Of a stretch of 64,000 nt of DNA, positions 1-7,920 are shown in pieces. The position numbers and the translations under genes were made by a program. Source of the stretch: Paenibacillus algorifonticola (GTDB lineage Bacteria > Bacillota > Bacilli > Paenibacillales > Paenibacillaceae); NCBI RefSeq assembly GCF_000971975.1, contig NZ_LAQO01000002.1, positions 372,001-436,000 of the forward strand, written 5' to 3'. Each line of letters opens with the position of its first letter. Within the stretch, counting starts at the first letter, position 1. The notes below the pieces were generated by a model. The model was not told the origin of the DNA and ran no database searches. It saw only the letters and a list, made by a program, of their open reading frames with translations.

Positions 1-1
1 T

Positions 2-220
2 ATTATTGGCTTTAGCGTAGCCAAACATCATTTGGCTGTTGCCCCCGAAAAGGCAGGAATTAATCATTTTTCTGATGAAATTGTGCAGGCTGGCTATGAT
101 CACACCAAACAGTTGGTACGTATCCAGTGGGATAGTCCGGTTGATTTCTCATTACTTGAGAAATTGATCGAGTTTAATATTTTGGAAAAGGCAGACTGTT
201 CCACTTTTTGGCGGCAATAA
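2..220 (+). CDS. DUF1801/YdhG-like iron chaperone family protein, 3' part
   Basis: Only the last 72 codons are present; the reading frame is open from base 2 to the TAA at 218-220, so the gene starts upstream of the window. The residues VAKHHLAVAPEKAGINHF and the ending DCSTFWR match my memory of the DUF1801/YdhG family, small cytoplasmic proteins described as frataxin-like iron chaperones. The function is taken from the family, not proven by this fragment. The 3' end overlaps by about 47 bases the end of a small minus-strand ORF (174-347), a tail-to-tail arrangement. Confidence 0.7.
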   Translation: MIGFSVAKHHLAVAPEKAGINHFSDEIVQAGYDHTKQLVRIQWDSPVDFSLLEKLIEFNILEKADCSTFWRQ

Positions 221-347
221 AAATAGGATAGCCCTTGGCGTCGCCTACGGCATCCTCATCGCGCAGCTGGCCATTTACAAGACCAGCAATCAGGATGACG
301 GCGATTACCCAAAACAACCATTTTTTATAAAACGGCTGGCTCTTCAT
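174..347 (-). CDS. Small single-span membrane protein, 57 aa, unknown
   Basis: An ATG at 347 follows AGGAG with an 8-base spacer and opens a 57-codon frame ending at TAA 174-176. The protein begins MKSQPFYKKW, has one hydrophobic segment (about residues 10-24, WLFWVIAVILIAGLV) and a short outer tail with GYPIFIAAKKW. It lies 36 bases downstream of the 159-aa gene on the same strand and could be the third gene of that cluster. I do not recognise a family. It overlaps the end of the DUF1801 gene, which lowers confidence, but the ribosome-binding site, membrane segment and position support a real gene. Confidence 0.5.
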   Translation of the reverse strand: MKSQPFYKKWLFWVIAVILIAGLVNGQLRDEDAVGDAKGYPIFIAAKKWNSLPFPKY

Positions 348-383
348 TGTTCATGCTCCTATCGCGTATGCAAACGAATATAT

Positions 384-863
384 TTAACTGTTTAACTGAA
401 AGGTTACTTCCAGCTTTTTCGATCCGGTTTGGGCTTCGCCGATACTTGTTAATGCCATTTTACCAGTAGCGATTTTTGAAGAAGGTTTATCGTTCTGGAC
501 GACATTTACAAACACAGAATTGACGATCTGTGATTTGGCGAGTGCGAGCGAGCAGGCATGCTGAACAAGCTTTTTAAGCTCTTGTTCATTCACAGTTAGC
601 GTGCTGAGCGTGACACGCCAAATACCAGAGTCATCTAAACGTTCTTCTGTTATTTCGTATTCAGGCAGCTGCACTTCTGGTGAAGGGGAAAAGGATGTCA
701 GCTGCTCCGCACTCGTTGTTATTGAAAGGGAAGCTGGCACTTCATCAGCTATTTGCTGAGCTGTGTTCCCCTCATAAATGATCCCAATCATGCTGCCCGC
801 CAAGGCAACGACGATGATAAATCGGGTCTGATTGAACAATAGCTTTCTTCGTTTCACCTGCAC
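384..863 (-). CDS. Membrane-anchored protein of unknown function
   Basis: A 159-aa frame from GTG 863. A second GTG at 857 sits 9 bases behind AGGAG and is the better start (MKRRKLLFNQTRF). A positively charged N-terminus precedes a hydrophobic segment (about residues 15-30, FIIVVALAGSMIGIIY), so it is probably a signal anchor with the rest outside the membrane. The outer part has a Ser/Pro-rich stretch near residue 60 and an alpha/beta-like tail. No family is recognised. It starts 18 bases after the lipoprotein gene on the same strand, so co-transcription is likely. Confidence 0.6.
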   Translation of the reverse strand: MQVKRRKLLFNQTRFIIVVALAGSMIGIIYEGNTAQQIADEVPASLSITTSAEQLTSFSPSPEVQLPEYEITEERLDDSGIWRVTLSTLTVNEQELKKLVQHACSLALAKSQIVNSVFVNVVQNDKPSSKIATGKMALTSIGEAQTGSKKLEVTFQLNS

Positions 864-881
864 CGACTCCTATACTAAAAT

Positions 882-1439
882 TTACTTAAATTGCGCGCGA
901 ACCCCTTCAAAAGCGGCTTTCATGTCATCGCTAGTAGCGGTTGAAATGAATCCAAAGCTGAATTTATCTTCTATAATAAGGCCGATAAACTCCTTATCCC
1001 CGTCTCCTTTGACCAAGGTCAAGGAACCTTTCGCTCCATCTTTTTCATAGTCGACGGTTTCCACAACTTTCGGATTTAAAAAATGATCCTTCTCATCAAT
1101 GACCGCAGAAGCGGCAAATATAAATACGCTTTGAACATCAGGATGCATATGCTCCTGGGCAAATTTCTTTCTGGCTTCTACATCGGCTTCGTTGTAGTAG
1201 GAGTTAATATAGCCAAGCGTAAGCTGCTCGCTGGCGTTCAAGTCTTTTTCAGGCTCGGCGGTTGGGGAAGCAGTTGCGGTATCGCTAGGTGAGGCTGCTG
1301 CTGAAGCTTCAATCGTTGCTGATGGGCTTGGAGCAGCTGTTGTCGCTTCTTTCGAAGAACAGCCGCTCAGAACGCCAATAGCAACCGCTATTAATAGGCC
1401 ATAACTAATCTTCTTGTAAAATGTTTTTCTCTTTTTCAA
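882..1439 (-). CDS. Putative lipoprotein, unknown function
   Basis: A 185-aa protein starting at TTG 1439 behind AAAGGGAGCGG. The N-terminus is KKRK-rich, followed by a hydrophobic core and the lipobox LSGC (Cys at residue 27), so it should be processed by signal peptidase II and lipid-anchored outside. Residues 28-68 are a low-complexity Ala/Ser/Thr/Pro linker with PSPSATIEASAA-type sequence; a folded domain of about 115 residues follows. I do not recognise that domain. It is the first gene of a minus-strand group of small envelope proteins; a possible -10 (TATATT) lies upstream, without a clear -35. Confidence 0.7.
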   Translation of the reverse strand: MKKRKTFYKKISYGLLIAVAIGVLSGCSSKEATTAAPSPSATIEASAAASPSDTATASPTAEPEKDLNASEQLTLGYINSYYNEADVEARKKFAQEHMHPDVQSVFIFAASAVIDEKDHFLNPKVVETVDYEKDGAKGSLTLVKGDGDKEFIGLIIEDKFSFGFISTATSDDMKAAFEGVRAQFK

Positions 1440-1641
1440 TGTGTCCGCTCCCTTTATCGTTGTTTCGACACCAATATACTACAAAAGTGATGTTTTGGCG
1501 ATATGTGGAAGGGGGATAAATGGAATAGCGGAAAATACCATATAACCCCTCAGTCTAATATGAAATTTTTTATTTAAACAGTCTGTTTTTTTATGGAATT
1601 AAGCAATAAAATGACCTTATAAAACAGCGGGAGATGGTCAT

Positions 1642-2661
1642 GTGAAGGGTTTATTCATTAATTTTACAAAAAGTTTGCTTGTATTAAGCTTTGTGGTATC
1701 GTTTTTTGTTTTCGAAAAGAGTGCATTTGCGGCGGTGCCAACGGATAATGGCCTGCTCAACTGTGGGATTTTAAACCGGGGCGCCAATAATACTGACAAT
1801 AGTGTGCCTATTAGCAAGCTGGATATGAATGATAATGTCGAAACGGGCAGCTCTTATAATGAAATTGGTCATGATGATAAAAATAGAGATTTCGATACGG
1901 TCTGGTATCAATTCACGGAGCCGAAGCAAATTGATTCCTATTATTTGAAAACTCAAAATACGCTCGGTACTTTGGTCATGAAATTAACCGATGTTAACGG
2001 TGTTGTGTACGATGTTACTAGTTTGAACCGAAACGGTGTGCTTACTACATTTTCAACTCCCTATCAAAACATAAAAAAGGTAGAACTTATTAACACAAAT
2101 ACTTCAACGTCAAGTATAGCCCATGTTTTTGAATGGGATCTATTCGGAACCCCTGTAGCAAGCCAAAGCATCCAGGCAGTTGCTGGAGCAGATGGCATTC
2201 AGCTAACATGGGAGAATGTGACTGACGGAGTTACTTATAAAGTAAACAGAACGACTGCCAGCGGCGGAACCTATACAACGATTGCATCGGGCGTTTCTGG
2301 CACTTCCTATTTGGATACGAGCGTTGTGAAAAATACAACTTATTTCTATCAAATAGTGGCGGTAAGAAATAACGTGGACTGCTCCTGCTCCTTTGAGGCT
2401 TCCGCACAAACGTTGCAGAACAACCGTGCCATTCTTGTGATTACAATGACTAACGGCCTTGAGAAAGAATATGATCTAACCATGGCAGAAGTAAATGCCT
2501 TCATGGATTGGTACGATGCGAAGGATGCTGGAGTAGGCAAAGAAAAATACTCCTTCAATAAAACATGGAATAAAGGGCCATTCCTCAGCCGGACGGATTA
2601 CGTTATTTTTGATAAAATATTGTTTTTCGAAGTAAATGAATATGAAGATACGACGAATTAA
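1642..2661 (+). CDS. Secreted fibronectin type III protein
   Basis: A 339-aa protein starting at GTG 1642 behind GGGAGATGG. Residues 1-30 form a Sec signal peptide ending near FAAVP. Residues 31-170 look like a beta-sandwich (WYQFTEPKQIDSYYLKT), perhaps a discoidin/carbohydrate-binding fold. Residues about 173-258 are a fibronectin type III domain (IQLTWENVTDGVTYKVNR ... YFYQIVAV). The last 75 residues (KEYDLTMAEVNAFMDWYDAK) resemble a C-terminal module seen in other Paenibacillus secreted proteins, a recollection I cannot verify here. A role in cell-surface or polysaccharide binding is inference. The gene is monocistronic and ends in a terminator. Confidence 0.7.
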   Translation: MKGLFINFTKSLLVLSFVVSFFVFEKSAFAAVPTDNGLLNCGILNRGANNTDNSVPISKLDMNDNVETGSSYNEIGHDDKNRDFDTVWYQFTEPKQIDSYYLKTQNTLGTLVMKLTDVNGVVYDVTSLNRNGVLTTFSTPYQNIKKVELINTNTSTSSIAHVFEWDLFGTPVASQSIQAVAGADGIQLTWENVTDGVTYKVNRTTASGGTYTTIASGVSGTSYLDTSVVKNTTYFYQIVAVRNNVDCSCSFEASAQTLQNNRAILVITMTNGLEKEYDLTMAEVNAFMDWYDAKDAGVGKEKYSFNKTWNKGPFLSRTDYVIFDKILFFEVNEYEDTTN

Positions 2662-2690
2662 GAGGGGGCAACTCCTCTTTTTTTATTTTT
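2661..2690 (+). terminator. Intrinsic terminator after the FnIII gene
   Basis: AGAGG pairs with CCTCT across a short loop and is followed at once by a run of seven T and further T-rich sequence. It overlaps the stop codon of the secreted protein gene. Confidence 0.6.
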
Positions 2691-2798
2691 TATTGGCTAT
2701 CATATAGAAGCCTCTTCTGTGACAGTAACTCCTCTTTAACATCGCGCGGCAATTATGGTACGATAGGCGAAGATAGCGAATAAAGGGGGCATTTGTCA

Positions 2799-3392
2799 GT
2801 GAGAGTCATTGCGGGCGCAGCCAAGGGACGACTGCTGAAGGCGGTGCCTGGCAAGAATACAAGACCTACGACCGATAAGGTGAAGGAAGCGATTTTCAGC
2901 ATGATTGGGCCTTTTTTTGACGGGGGCATTGCGCTGGATTTGTTTGCTGGAACCGGGGGGCTTGGCATAGAGGCTTGGAGCAGAGGGGCCGAGCGGGCGA
3001 TTTTTATCGATCAGGAGAAAAATAGCATCGACATCATTCGCCACAATACGCAGGCTGCCGGAATGGGGCAGGAAGCGGAAATTTACCGCAACGATGCGGA
3101 GCGAGCGCTGAAGCTGCTGGAGAAGCGTGGCATCGCTTTCCGGCTTGTTTTTCTGGACCCGCCTTATCGAATAATCACGGCGGACAAGCTCATGACGTAT
3201 ATGGCTGACCATGACATGCTTGAGGATGGTGCCATTATTGTCGTCGAGCACGATGCAGCACATAGCTATGAGGAGCAGTGGAACGGTTTTTTTCAAACGA
3301 AAAAAAACAAATACGGCGACACGGCGGTAACCATTTATCGCTACGAGCCGAATGAAGCCCAAAATGGAGGACTTATCGATGCAGACGAATGA
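2799..3392 (+). CDS. rsmD: 16S rRNA (guanine966-N2)-methyltransferase RsmD
   Basis: RsmD methylates G966 of 16S rRNA in the small subunit using S-adenosylmethionine. The sequence has the SAM-binding motif LDLFAGTGGLGIEAWSRG (about residues 46-63) and the catalytic FLDPPY. The frame can start at TTG 2793 or GTG 2799; 2799 is preferred because AAAGGGGG lies 9 bases upstream and it gives the usual family start MRVIAGAAKGR. The length of 197 aa is slightly above the usual 185-190. It overlaps the start of coaD by 14 bases, as in the rsmD-coaD pair of other Bacillota. Confidence 0.93.
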   Translation: MRVIAGAAKGRLLKAVPGKNTRPTTDKVKEAIFSMIGPFFDGGIALDLFAGTGGLGIEAWSRGAERAIFIDQEKNSIDIIRHNTQAAGMGQEAEIYRNDAERALKLLEKRGIAFRLVFLDPPYRIITADKLMTYMADHDMLEDGAIIVVEHDAAHSYEEQWNGFFQTKKNKYGDTAVTIYRYEPNEAQNGGLIDADE

Positions 3393-3882
3393 CCAGATTC
3401 GAGTAGCCGTATACCCTGGAAGCTTTGACCCTGTTACTTTTGGGCATTTGGATATTATCCGCCGCTCGGCGAAGCAGTTCGACCATTTAATCGTAGCTGT
3501 ACTTAATAATACGAGCAAAAACCCGCTGTTCAGCTTGGAGGAGCGCAAGGAAATGATTACTGAGCTGACAGCGGATTTGAACAATGTTTCGGTTGAAAGC
3601 TTCCGGGATCTGCTCGTGCGTTTCATGAAGACCCGCAATGCCAACGTTATTGTACGGGGCATTCGCTCCGTGACGGATTTCGAATATGAGCTTACGCTGG
3701 CATCGACTAACCGGCTGCTCGACGAGGAAATTGATACGATTTTTATGATGACAGATCCGAAATACTCCTATCTCAGCTCCAGCATCGTGAAAGAGATCGC
3801 GCAGTTTCAAGGTGAGGTGTCTGAGCTTGTTCCGCCTGCGGTGGAGAAGCGCCTGACTGAGAAGTACAAGGCGAAGCAATAG
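3379..3882 (+). CDS. coaD: Phosphopantetheine adenylyltransferase CoaD
   Basis: CoaD transfers AMP from ATP to 4'-phosphopantetheine to make dephospho-CoA, the fourth step of CoA synthesis. The N-terminus VAVYPGSFDPVTFGHLDII carries the nucleotidyltransferase T/HxGH motif, and IVRGIRSVTDFEYE and YSYLSSSIVKEIA are typical CoaD blocks. The frame is open from 3352, but ATG 3379 has GGAGGA 7 bases upstream and gives a 167-aa protein of normal size. The start lies inside the end of rsmD, so translational coupling is likely. Confidence 0.96.
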   Translation: MQTNDQIRVAVYPGSFDPVTFGHLDIIRRSAKQFDHLIVAVLNNTSKNPLFSLEERKEMITELTADLNNVSVESFRDLLVRFMKTRNANVIVRGIRSVTDFEYELTLASTNRLLDEEIDTIFMMTDPKYSYLSSSIVKEIAQFQGEVSELVPPAVEKRLTEKYKAKQ

Positions 3883-3892
3883 AAGATACTCG

Positions 3893-3927
3893 GCTCAGCT
3901 AAGCTATACCCGCAGCTGAAACTGAGC
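3893..3927. terminator. Possible bidirectional hairpin between coaD and ylbJ
   Basis: GCTCAG (3893-3898) pairs with CTGAGC (3922-3927) between two convergent genes. The loop is long and the T-run on the plus side (ATTATTT) is weak, so this is only a candidate. Confidence 0.3.
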
Positions 3928-3928
3928 A

Positions 3929-5155
3929 TTATTTGGGTATGTCAGTCTCTCTTCGTGCCAGCATATACAGCGCTGCGAGCAGCAGTACGAGCAGCGCTGA
4001 CGCAGCCAAAGTGTAGAGCCACAGATTAGGGAAATGCTGCACGTGAAAATAACCCGGAACCGGGCTGTTCATCCACGCTCCATTTGATGAAACAGCTGGC
4101 AGCGCACTAGCGGCTTGCCGCAAGGAATCAAAAGGGGCGCTTGCGAGCAGCATCTGCGCCGGCTTCCACAAGAGCACAACAAACCAAGCGGCATGGCCGG
4201 CATGAAGCAGCTTGGCGCCAGCGAGCGGGAGCAGCTTAAGATCTGTGCCGCTCGTAGAATAGCCTGCTTGCAGCAGGCCGCTGATGCCGCTCCATGCGAG
4301 TATTGCAGCGGTGATAGCGGCGCTCAGCACAGGTGTCAGGCTCGGTGCTTCCAGCACGGCAGCTGTATAGGTGCCGATATGGCTTTCAAGCAGCGCGGGC
4401 AGGAAGAGCGCTTCCCACCAGCTTCCTGAGCTGATAAAAAGCCAAAGCGGCTGCATAAGCTGGGCGATGACAGCGGTGAAAATGATCAGGCCGCCAATCA
4501 GCATCAGCTTTTGCACGCCGCCGGATACGGCTTCGCCGAGCGCCCGCCCGAAGCCGCGGCCGTCGCTTTCCCGCGCTGCGGTGATGGCCTTGGCCGCGCG
4601 CTCAACCAATCGGCCTTCCTGCACCTGGGCGGCGCGGGCCGGGAAAGCCTCGGACCTGCTGGTGAACAGCAGCAGCCAGGCTGTCCATAGCGCAGACAGC
4701 CAGACGGCTGCTGCGATCAAGAGGCCCAGCTCCGGCTGATGCATGAAGCCTGCGCCGAGGACCACAAGCATGAAGATAGGATTCGGCATATGTGAAAAGG
4801 CTAGCAGACGCTGGCCTTCTTGGAGCGTAACATGCCCATGCCTGCGAAGCACGGCCGTCGTTTCAGCACCGGCGGGAAAGCCGGCTAGCCAGCCGAATAG
4901 CAGGGGCAGCGCGGCCTCTCCGGGAAGGCGGAACAATCGGCGCATCAGCGGCTGGAGCAGCACGCCGATTCCGTGAACGAGGCCAAAGGCGGTAATTAGC
5001 TCGAATAGGACGAGAAAAGGCAGCAGCCCGGGAAAAACAATATTCCACCATAAGGTCAGTCCTTGAAGGGAAGCTTGAAAGGCTGCTTCGGACTGGTAGA
5101 TAACAGCTCCGACCAGCAGAATGGACGCTAGTGCTGCGAGCAAGGTTTTAGCCAC
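3929..5155 (-). CDS. ylbJ: Sporulation integral membrane protein YlbJ
   Basis: A 408-aa polytopic membrane protein with about eight to nine hydrophobic segments and two nucleoside-recognition-type (Gate) blocks, for example LPLLFGWLAGFPAGAETTAVL near residue 85. In Bacillus subtilis ylbJ belongs to the mother-cell SigE regulon and its mutants are heat-sensitive spores; the transported substrate is not established. The start is GTG 5155; the nearest GGAG is 11 bases upstream, so the start is less certain than the gene. It points away from its neighbours and is convergent with coaD, as in B. subtilis. The ylbK gene that follows it there is missing here. Confidence 0.9.
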   Translation of the reverse strand: MAKTLLAALASILLVGAVIYQSEAAFQASLQGLTLWWNIVFPGLLPFLVLFELITAFGLVHGIGVLLQPLMRRLFRLPGEAALPLLFGWLAGFPAGAETTAVLRRHGHVTLQEGQRLLAFSHMPNPIFMLVVLGAGFMHQPELGLLIAAAVWLSALWTAWLLLFTSRSEAFPARAAQVQEGRLVERAAKAITAARESDGRGFGRALGEAVSGGVQKLMLIGGLIIFTAVIAQLMQPLWLFISSGSWWEALFLPALLESHIGTYTAAVLEAPSLTPVLSAAITAAILAWSGISGLLQAGYSTSGTDLKLLPLAGAKLLHAGHAAWFVVLLWKPAQMLLASAPFDSLRQAASALPAVSSNGAWMNSPVPGYFHVQHFPNLWLYTLAASALLVLLLAALYMLARRETDIPK

Positions 5156-5488
5156 TGGACGATCAACTCCATTTCAGGACATCGTAGGGAATTGAATGAT
5201 TGTGATAAGTGCAAAAATACACATTTTACAGCTGCGCGTGTGGAAATACGGGCTATTTGCAGCGCCTGCAAGGCCGCCAATCAGCACAGTGCAATAATGG
5301 TTGCGAACGCTGGGAAATTGCAAAAGGCAGTCAGTATAGCGGCTTGTACGATATGTATGCAGCCGCTTGACTCGTTAGACCGTTGATGTACGTTGTTATA
5401 GGCAGCAGCATGCAAAGGCCAGAAATGAAGTGGTAAAGATGGCCATAAAGGGATGAAGAAGCTTTATGAGGAACGAAAGGGGCGCGAA
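5156..5488. other. Intergenic region between ylbJ and sepM
   Basis: A 333-base stretch that should hold the divergent promoters of ylbJ and sepM; I could not assign clear -35/-10 pairs. A 64-codon plus-strand frame (5192-5386, TTG start) contains three CxxC pairs (CDKC, CSAC, CTIC) but has no properly spaced ribosome-binding site. An inverted repeat AGCGGCT (5338-5344) / AGCCGCT (5361-5367) lies near its end. I do not call a gene here. Confidence 0.4.
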
Positions 5489-6571
5489 TTGTCCTTGAAA
5501 TCGTCAGGAGTAAGGCAGCTAGGCTTTATTATGATGGCGACGGCTTTATTCATGTATATGCTGTTGTACGCACCAACACCCTATGTCATGTATGAGCCTG
5601 GACTAGCTGCCCCGACGAAGCCGATGGTGCGTTTTGGGGAGGAGGGAGCGATGAAGCCTTCACCTAGTCCATCGCCTGCTTCGACGCCAGAAGAGGGTGC
5701 TTTTCTTATGACAGCCGTCAGGCTCTCCGATGCGAATTGGTGGGAAACCCTCTCTTCTGCATGGGATACGGATATAGCGACTTACAGCCGCTCATCGATT
5801 TTACGCGGCTATACGGAGCAGGAATATGCTGAGCGAATGACAGTCGTCATGCAAGGCTCACAAAATCAAGCCATTGAAGCTGCGTACCGCTACGCCCATC
5901 TTTCCTATCAATCAGTGGTTGACAGCATCGCGGTGTCGGATGTGAAGCAGGACAGTGATGGCAGCGGCTGGCAGCTTGGAGACGTACTCGTTTCGTTAAA
6001 AGGAGGCGAGCCTTTTACGGATGCCAAGCAAATTGTTCTCGAGCTTGAAGCCTACAAGGCGGGCGATGAGGCCGTATTTATCGTCAAGCGGGAAGGAGAG
6101 GAGCAAGACGTTGCGATTAAGCTGGGCGCCTATGAGGCTCCTCTAACGATGGATAAGCTTCCTATCGCGCTTGGAGGTGTTCAGCTTGCTGAGCTTCGCA
6201 GCCTGCAGCCGGATGATAGCCGCTTTAAGCTGCAAATAGATTCAGGAGCCATTGGCGGCCCCTCCGCTGGGTTGATGTTTGCTCTGCAGTCGCTTGATTT
6301 GCTGCTGGACAAGCAGGATTTGACGGGCGGAGCGATTATCGCTGGAACAGGCACAATCGCAGCAAATGGGACGGTTGGGGAAATTGGCGGAATTGCGTTC
6401 AAGGTCATTGCGGCAAGCCGCGAGGGGGCGGAGCTGTTTCTCGCCCCGTCCGCCAACTACAAGGAAGCTGCGGACAAGGCGAAGGACATGGGGACGAGCA
6501 TGAAAGTCGTCAGCGTGAATACTCTCGGTGAGGCTAAGCAGGTGATTGAGCAGTATGTACGCGAAAAATAG
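5489..6571 (+). CDS. sepM: SepM-family PDZ/Lon-type serine protease (YlbL)
   Basis: A membrane-anchored protease with a Lon-type (S16) catalytic domain. An N-terminal membrane segment (FIMMATALFMYMLLYA) is followed by a PDZ domain (about residues 150-205, WQLGDVLVSLKGGEPF) and the protease domain. The Ser-Lys dyad is visible: Ser259 in GGPSAG and Lys305 in GIAFKVIAA, 46 residues apart. In B. subtilis YlbL cleaves the checkpoint protein YneA; SepM of streptococci trims the competence peptide. The frame extends to ATG 5453, but that ATG touches its purine run, whereas TTG 5489 has AAAGGGG 6 bases upstream; 360 aa is close to the usual 340. Convergent with tmcAL, 10 bases apart. Confidence 0.88.
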   Translation: MSLKSSGVRQLGFIMMATALFMYMLLYAPTPYVMYEPGLAAPTKPMVRFGEEGAMKPSPSPSPASTPEEGAFLMTAVRLSDANWWETLSSAWDTDIATYSRSSILRGYTEQEYAERMTVVMQGSQNQAIEAAYRYAHLSYQSVVDSIAVSDVKQDSDGSGWQLGDVLVSLKGGEPFTDAKQIVLELEAYKAGDEAVFIVKREGEEQDVAIKLGAYEAPLTMDKLPIALGGVQLAELRSLQPDDSRFKLQIDSGAIGGPSAGLMFALQSLDLLLDKQDLTGGAIIAGTGTIAANGTVGEIGGIAFKVIAASREGAELFLAPSANYKEAADKAKDMGTSMKVVSVNTLGEAKQVIEQYVREK

Positions 6572-6581
6572 GCGGTTTGAA

Positions 6582-7826
6582 TTAGAGCATGATCGGTTTG
6601 GCATAATAGTCGCGAAATAAAGCGTCTGGCTGCTTGCCCCCTGCATGAGCGAGCATATAGGCAGCGGTAGCTTGCGTATCAAGCTCTAAATAACGGTAGG
6701 GCTGCTCGGCAGCCGAAGCGCTTAACAGAACGGGCAAGGTCGCGGTCGTGCGCATTTTTCGCAGCAGCCCTTTGCCTTTTTCGCTAAAGCCAAGCACGCG
6801 AATATATTGCAGTCCGCTGCGCAGCTTGTCCGGTGTGAAATCCGACTTGGTATGTCCGAGCAAAATCGAAAGCAGAGAACGCTGCAGCTTCGTGCGGGTA
6901 TACCGTTTCGTTTTGAGCTCTGTAAGCAAGTGTTCAATCTGAAGCTCCTTTAGCCGGGGCAGCGTTTTGCGAATACGGTGTTCAAGCCCTTCGGTTATTT
7001 CATGCAGCTCGGCCAGCTGCTGCGCTGAACGGGTGACGATGGCGTGCAGCAGCGGCGAGGCGAAGCTGTCCCAGCTTACAGGACTTCGCCTTGCATCCCA
7101 TTCGCGCGCCAATACTTCATAGGTTGTGTCCGGCACAAAAGGCTTAATGCCTGCAAGCTGCCGTTCAAGCAAAAGCTGTTTGCGAATGGCGGTAGCGCTG
7201 GCAATGGCGCTGTCCGTTACGTCCTCCTGGTTGTATGCGGCTTTCTCGCGGCGAATGGTGAAAGGCTCCATGCGCCCGCCGAGACGCGCAAGGGCAATCA
7301 AATAATGCAGCCCCAGCGTATGGTTGGGCATGTCAAAAGGAAACGCAGCAGCTTCCGGCTTGCCTATGCTGCCCAAATAAGTGGCTACCGCGCTGCTGTA
7401 AGCGCTCGGGTAGCTCATTCCTGTAGCCAGCAGCTCTTTTAGCTGCAAGGCGAAAGCGGGCGGCTCCTGCGCGATGACGGAGGCGGCATCCATAAGCGGA
7501 GCCAAATCGCCGCTTTCCGTGCCGAAGCAGAAGCCATCGACAACGCCCGTTGCCTCCAGCAGTGCAACGGCGCCGTAGGAGAACCATTCCGCCGCCTGTG
7601 TAGCGTAGGCTACAGGCAGCTCAATGACGAGATCGCAGCCCCCGCGCAGCGCGGCTTCCGTACGGCTCCATTTGTCCATCACGGCAGGCTCGCCGCGCTG
7701 GAGGAAATGCCCGCTCATGACAGCGACAACGGCGTCAGACCCGCTTGCCAGCAGCGACTGCTGCAAATGATAGCGATGGCCGTTATGAAACGGATTATAT
7801 TCAACAATTAATCCTACCGTACGCAT
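6582..7826 (-). CDS. tmcAL: tRNA(Met) cytidine acetate ligase TmcAL (YlbM)
   Basis: TmcAL activates acetate with ATP and acetylates C34 of the elongator tRNA(Met) anticodon. The N-terminus VGLIVEYNPFHNGHRYHL contains the HxGH nucleotidyltransferase motif (residues 14-17); MSGHFLQRGEPAVMDKWSR and DLVIELPVAYATQAAEWF are family blocks. The length of 414 aa is normal. The start ATG 7826 has GGAG 9 bases upstream. In B. subtilis the same gene lies between ylbL and the ylbN-rpmF pair, but here it is inverted relative to sepM and yceD. Confidence 0.93.
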   Translation of the reverse strand: MRTVGLIVEYNPFHNGHRYHLQQSLLASGSDAVVAVMSGHFLQRGEPAVMDKWSRTEAALRGGCDLVIELPVAYATQAAEWFSYGAVALLEATGVVDGFCFGTESGDLAPLMDAASVIAQEPPAFALQLKELLATGMSYPSAYSSAVATYLGSIGKPEAAAFPFDMPNHTLGLHYLIALARLGGRMEPFTIRREKAAYNQEDVTDSAIASATAIRKQLLLERQLAGIKPFVPDTTYEVLAREWDARRSPVSWDSFASPLLHAIVTRSAQQLAELHEITEGLEHRIRKTLPRLKELQIEHLLTELKTKRYTRTKLQRSLLSILLGHTKSDFTPDKLRSGLQYIRVLGFSEKGKGLLRKMRTTATLPVLLSASAAEQPYRYLELDTQATAAYMLAHAGGKQPDALFRDYYAKPIML

Positions 7827-7866
7827 ATAACCGTGCTCCTCAATTGTAAAATGGTTGCATTACTAG

Positions 7867-7920
7867 GTGAAACGGCTGTCGCCGTCCTTTGGCGGCGCGG
7901 CGCGTTTCAGTCCGAGAAAT
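7867..7920 (+). repeat. 54-bp GC-rich dispersed repeat, copy 1
   Basis: This segment is the reverse complement of 16035-16088 with one mismatch in 54 bases. It begins GTGAAACGGCTGTCGCCG, has a GC-rich centre and ends CCGAGAAAT. AAACG near the start and CGTTT at 7902-7906 make it a partial palindrome. It lies between tmcAL and the yceD promoter and contains no supported gene. Confidence 0.9.

Noticed and set aside
2796-3662. 288-aa minus-strand frame over rsmD and coaD
   Set aside because: Antisense to two genes with clear catalytic motifs; no family match.
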